NCBI RefSeq assembly: GCF_018455725.1
Contig: NZ_JAHCLR010000021.1
Coordinates: 1 to 64,000 of the forward strand
Direction: 5' to 3'
DNA from: Mycolicibacter acidiphilus
Lineage (GTDB): Bacteria > Actinomycetota > Actinomycetes > Mycobacteriales > Mycobacteriaceae
Length of the DNA: 64,000 nucleotides
Shown here: in pieces, positions 61,222 through 64,000 of the stretch
Layout: each line of letters starts with the position of its first letter
Position numbering within the stretch: position 1 is the first letter of the stretch
Notes under the pieces: model-generated
Databases searched by the model: none
What the model was told of the DNA's origin: nothing
Seen by the model: only the letters and a program-made list of their open reading frames with translations
Translations under genes and position numbers: made by a program

Positions 61222-61914
61222 ATGGTTCATACTAGCACTGCGCATGAAGTGCTCACCGTCGTCTTCCGGGTTGGCGACCTCGGGAGCCGACAGCCGGGAC
61301 TCAACGTGCTGCTGTGGCAGCGGGCCCGCGACCCCCAACTGGGCCGCTGGTCACTGCCGGGCGGCGTCCTGCGCGACGACGAGGACGTGATGGCCTCGGC
61401 CCGGCGGCAACTCGCCGAGAAGGTCGATCTGCGTGAGGTCGCCCACCTCGAGCAGCTAGGTGTGTTCTCCGACCCGGGCCGGGTTCCCGGCACGCGCACC
61501 ATCGCCTCGACGTTCCTGGGCCTGGTCCCCGCCCCCGCCGACCCGGAACTGCCGGCCGACACCCGGTGGCACCCGGTCGACGCACTGCCGGAGATGGCGT
61601 TCGACCACGCCGTGATGGTGGCCGACGCCCGCGCCCGCCTGGTCGCCAAGATGTCCTACACAAATATCGGGTTCGCTTTGGCCCCAACGGAATTCGTACT
61701 GTCCGCACTGCGCGAGATCTACAGCGTGGTGCTCGGGTACCAGGTCGACGTCACCAACCTGCAGCGGGTGCTGGTGCGCCGCGGGGTTATCACCGGCACC
61801 GGCACCACAGCCCGATCCGGGCGCAGCGGCGGCCGGCCCGCCGCGGTCTACCGGTTCACCGATTCCGAACTGCGGGTGACCGACGAATTCGCCGCGCTAC
61901 GCCCGCCAGGGTGA
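61222..61914 (+). CDS. nrtR: Nudix-related NAD regulator NrtR
   Basis: 230 residues. The N-terminal Nudix fold has [25 protein letters not shown], close to but not a catalytic Nudix box (the REUxEE motif is degenerate: AEKVDL in place of the catalytic pair), and the C-terminal winged helix ends in [15 protein letters not shown]. In the NrtR family the Nudix domain senses ADP-ribose and the winged helix binds DNA. Divergent from nadABC across the palindrome. The mycobacterial homologue is known as an NAD synthesis repressor. Confidence 0.85.
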   Translation: MVHTSTAHEVLTVVFRVGDLGSRQPGLNVLLWQRARDPQLGRWSLPGGVLRDDEDVMASARRQLAEKVDLREVAHLEQLGVFSDPGRVPGTRTIASTFLGLVPAPADPELPADTRWHPVDALPEMAFDHAVMVADARARLVAKMSYTNIGFALAPTEFVLSALREIYSVVLGYQVDVTNLQRVLVRRGVITGTGTTARSGRSGGRPAAVYRFTDSELRVTDEFAALRPPG

Positions 61915-61957
61915 GTCGGACTGGATTCTTACTGGTCCCTTAAGCAACAATGCCTGG

Positions 61958-63295
61958 ATGGACTACGACAGTCTGACTCGCGAAACGCCGGTTCCGTGGA
62001 TCGGACAGGCCCCGCACCAGGAGTTGCAGCCGGGAGCACACCCGCTCGCCCCGGCCAATGATCCGTTCTACGAGCCGCCGGCCGGCTTCCAGCACGCACT
62101 GCCCGGCACGGTGCTGCGCTCCCGCGACGTCGAACTGGCGTTCCTGGGGCTGATCCCGCAGCGCCTGCACGCCACCCAGCTGCTCTACCGCAGCTCGGAC
62201 CGCTACGGGCTGCCGCAGGCCGCGGTGACGACCGTGCTGGTCCCGGCCGAGTCGAACGCCACCGGCGCCCGCCCGATCGTGTCCTACCAGTGCGCGATCG
62301 ACGGCGTCGACGCGCGAGCATTCCCCTCCTACGCGCTGCGCCGGCGCGCCGGCCTCAACGGCTCGTTCACCCAGCTGGAGTTCGTGCTGATCGCGGCGCT
62401 GCTGGAGCAGGGCTGGGCGGTCTCGGTGCCCGACCATGAGGGCCGGCACGGTCACTGGGGCGCGCCGTACGAACCCGGTTACGTCGTGCTGGACGGCATC
62501 CGCGCCGCACAGGCCAGCGACCGGCTGGACGTCGCGTTCGACGCGCCGGTCGGCATGTGGGGGTACTCCGGCGGTGGGCTGGCGACCGCCTGGGCCGCCG
62601 AGGTCAGCGCCGACTACGCGCCGGAGCTCAACATCGCCGGAACCGCGCTGGGCTCACCGGTGGGCGACCTGGGCAACACCCTGCGCCGGCTGGACGGCAG
62701 CTTCTGGTCGGGATTGCCGGCCATGATGATCGCCGCACTGACCCACAGCTACCCGGACCTGGATCAGGTCGTTCAGGAGCACGCCACCGCCGACGGTCGG
62801 GCGCTGATGAACTCGCTGGAGTCGATGACCACCGGGACGGCAGTGCTCAAGATGCACCACCGCACGCTGAACGACTACATCGATCGGCCACTCGACGAGC
62901 TGATCGCGACGGCCGCCGTCCAGCACGTCTTCGACGACACCCGGCTGGGGTCGACGGCCCCGTCATGTCCGGTGCTGCTGTTCCAGGCCACCCACGACCA
63001 GGTGATCTCGGTCGACGACATCGATGCGCTCGCCGACGCCTACGCGGCCGGCGGCACCCGGCTCACCTACCACCGCGACCAGATCAGCGAGCACATCCTG
63101 CTGCACCCGCTGTCGACGCCGATGGTGCTGGAGTGGCTGCGCGACCGGTTCGCCGGCCGGCCGATCGCGAGCGGCGCGGTGCGAAGCGGGTGGCCGGCGC
63201 TGCTGAACCCGAAGACCTACCTCGGCCTGGCCCGGCTGGGCCTGATCGCCGTCCGGGTGATCACCGGTCGAGCGGCGCAGCACTCTCCGCACTGA
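61958..63295 (+). CDS. Lipase family protein
   Basis: 445 residues, alpha/beta hydrolase. Nucleophile Ser in MWGYSGGGLATAWA, a candidate Asp in FQATHDQVISVDDID and His in DQISEHILLHPLS. It corresponds to the secretory-type lipase gene next to nadA in M. tuberculosis. Substrate not known; the family includes triacylglycerol lipases. The start at 61958 (MDYDSLTRETPV) shows no signal peptide. Its 3' end overlaps the DUF2567 gene. Confidence 0.85.
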   Translation: MDYDSLTRETPVPWIGQAPHQELQPGAHPLAPANDPFYEPPAGFQHALPGTVLRSRDVELAFLGLIPQRLHATQLLYRSSDRYGLPQAAVTTVLVPAESNATGARPIVSYQCAIDGVDARAFPSYALRRRAGLNGSFTQLEFVLIAALLEQGWAVSVPDHEGRHGHWGAPYEPGYVVLDGIRAAQASDRLDVAFDAPVGMWGYSGGGLATAWAAEVSADYAPELNIAGTALGSPVGDLGNTLRRLDGSFWSGLPAMMIAALTHSYPDLDQVVQEHATADGRALMNSLESMTTGTAVLKMHHRTLNDYIDRPLDELIATAAVQHVFDDTRLGSTAPSCPVLLFQATHDQVISVDDIDALADAYAAGGTRLTYHRDQISEHILLHPLSTPMVLEWLRDRFAGRPIASGAVRSGWPALLNPKTYLGLARLGLIAVRVITGRAAQHSPH

Positions 63296-63899
63296 GCGCC
63301 GGAGCCGGGGCGATGCCGCCGGGTGGGTTGGCGCCCAGGTCGTCGCGGGTGCTGACGGCCGCACACAGGCCGTAGACCAGCGCCGCCACCGCGGCCGGCA
63401 GCAGCAGGGTGGCCGCGATCTGCAGCGGCGAATGCCCGAAGAACACCGGCGGGGCGTCGGCCACGTAGAACACCCGGTGCTCCGGCGTGACCGGCACGGC
63501 GTCCACGTCGACGACGCCGTAGCGGCGGTGCACCAGTTGCCCGCCGACCAGAACGGCCACCGCCGCGGCCCCGGTCAGACCGACCGACAGCGCCGCCACC
63601 ATCCCCGGCCCGCGGTACCTGCGCCACTGCCAGGCCAGCGTCGCGGCCAGCACGGCGACCACGCCAAGGATGCTCAGCAGCAGCACCGGCGCGACGAAGA
63701 AATGATCGGCCTCGTTGCCCAGGTAGGCCTGCACGCGTTCACCGCTGCGGGTCAGCGCCACCACGCCGTGCACCGGCGGCGCCAGTTGCGCCCAGCCGAA
63801 TCCGACAGCCGCACCGACGGCGATCGCCGCCACCGCGATGCCGCCGAACCCGGTCACCCGCAGGATCCGCGGTGCACCGGCATCCGGCACCGGGGCCAC
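63261..63899 (-). CDS. DUF2567-family membrane protein
   Basis: 212 residues from the GTG at 63899, which overlaps the bsaP stop by one base. Four membrane segments: after the N-terminus (GGIAVAAIAVGAAVGFGW), then LLLSILGVVAVLAATLAW, ALSVGLTGAAAVAVLVGG and IAATLLLPAAVAALVYGLC. The middle includes an outside stretch with VDAVPVTPEHRVFYV. Function unknown. An ATG at 63956 would start inside bsaP. Confidence 0.8.
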   Translation of the reverse strand: MAPVPDAGAPRILRVTGFGGIAVAAIAVGAAVGFGWAQLAPPVHGVVALTRSGERVQAYLGNEADHFFVAPVLLLSILGVVAVLAATLAWQWRRYRGPGMVAALSVGLTGAAAVAVLVGGQLVHRRYGVVDVDAVPVTPEHRVFYVADAPPVFFGHSPLQIAATLLLPAAVAALVYGLCAAVSTRDDLGANPPGGIAPAPALSAESAAPLDR

Positions 63900-64000
63900 T
63901 ACTTCGCACCCAGGTCCGCCGAGTCGACCGTGCCGTGCCGGGAGCAGCGCGCCCACCAGCCGCTGGGCCGGACCTGCACCGCCATCTTGCGGCCGCAGGC
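63899..64000 (-). CDS. bsaP: Biotin synthase auxiliary protein BsaP, C-terminal part
   Basis: Only the last 33 residues are in the window; the gene continues to the right. They read [19 protein letters not shown], then [14 protein letters not shown], with Cys residues that belong to the small protein's iron-sulfur or zinc site. In mycobacteria this gene follows bioB, and the next gene is DUF2567, as here. BsaP supports biotin synthase. Confidence 0.85.
   Translation of the reverse strand, partial: ACGRKMAVQVRPSGWWARCSRHGTVDSADLGAK

Noticed and set aside
58570-61338. Single 922-codon frame over nadB and nadA
   Set aside because: The nadB frame stays open upstream through antisense of nadA; NadB begins at the GTG at 60138, where the FAD motif follows.

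Overview
The window is high-G+C actinobacterial DNA and almost certainly a mycobacterium of the rapid-grower (Mycolicibacterium) type. It carries the mycobacterial order bsaP - DUF2567 - lipase - nrtR/nadABC - nitroreductase - hisDCBH-priA-impA-hisFI - bcp - trpE-TIGR02234-trpCBA-lgt-TM2-pyk-tesB, together with MmpL, PapA, FAAL and PE-PPE lipid-export genes, F420-type nitroreductases and several leaderless promoters.

Layout. (1) Positions 1-6881 are the right-hand part of an integrated phage-like element, lower in G+C than the rest. It has the C-terminus of a D5/P4-type primase-helicase, a candidate replication origin (two iteron sets around an AT-rich block), an HNH nuclease, large terminase, portal, scaffold, HK97-fold capsid and two head-completion proteins. 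It then stops: no tail or lysis genes follow, only a secreted DUF732 cargo gene. It ends in a tRNA 3'-end remnant that is probably the right attachment site. The architecture matches capsid-forming phage-inducible islands and the phiRv1/phiRv2-type elements. (2) Positions 6900-16168 are accessory chromosome: a secreted CDGP-like protein, a PPOX/TetR pair divergent from an SDR-NmrA-deazaflavin reductase-NmrA-cupin operon, a fused HadA/HadB dehydratase, an ABC-F protein and two small membrane proteins. (3) Positions 16165-25841 hold tesB, pyk, a TM2 protein, lgt with a very long acidic tail, and the trp operon, all leftward. (4) Positions 25942-46663 hold a lipid locus that I read as the trehalose polyphleate (TPP) cluster: papA, mmpL, PE-PPE acyltransferase and FAAL leftward, an 11-kb bimodular malonyl-type PKS rightward, then GAP and MFS membrane proteins leftward. 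In M. tuberculosis, trpE and bcpB are nearly adjacent, so the locus appears inserted into the trp-his block. (5) Positions 46762-50282 hold bcp, a phosphotransferase and two coiled-coil proteins, one with a DivIVA-like N-terminus. (6) Positions 50319-56715 are a complete leftward his operon. (7) Positions 56767-64000 hold two tandem deazaflavin-type reductases, nadABC under a divergent NrtR regulator with a clear palindromic operator, a lipase, a DUF2567 membrane protein and the end of bsaP.

Functional picture. In the lipid locus, FAAL would load an adenylated fatty starter on the PKS, the PKS would build an unbranched chain with a four-carbon repeat (KR-only module followed by a fully reducing module), PapA and the PE-PPE protein would acylate trehalose, and MmpL would export the product. 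In the his and nad operons almost every junction overlaps (ATGA or GTGA), which points to translational coupling.
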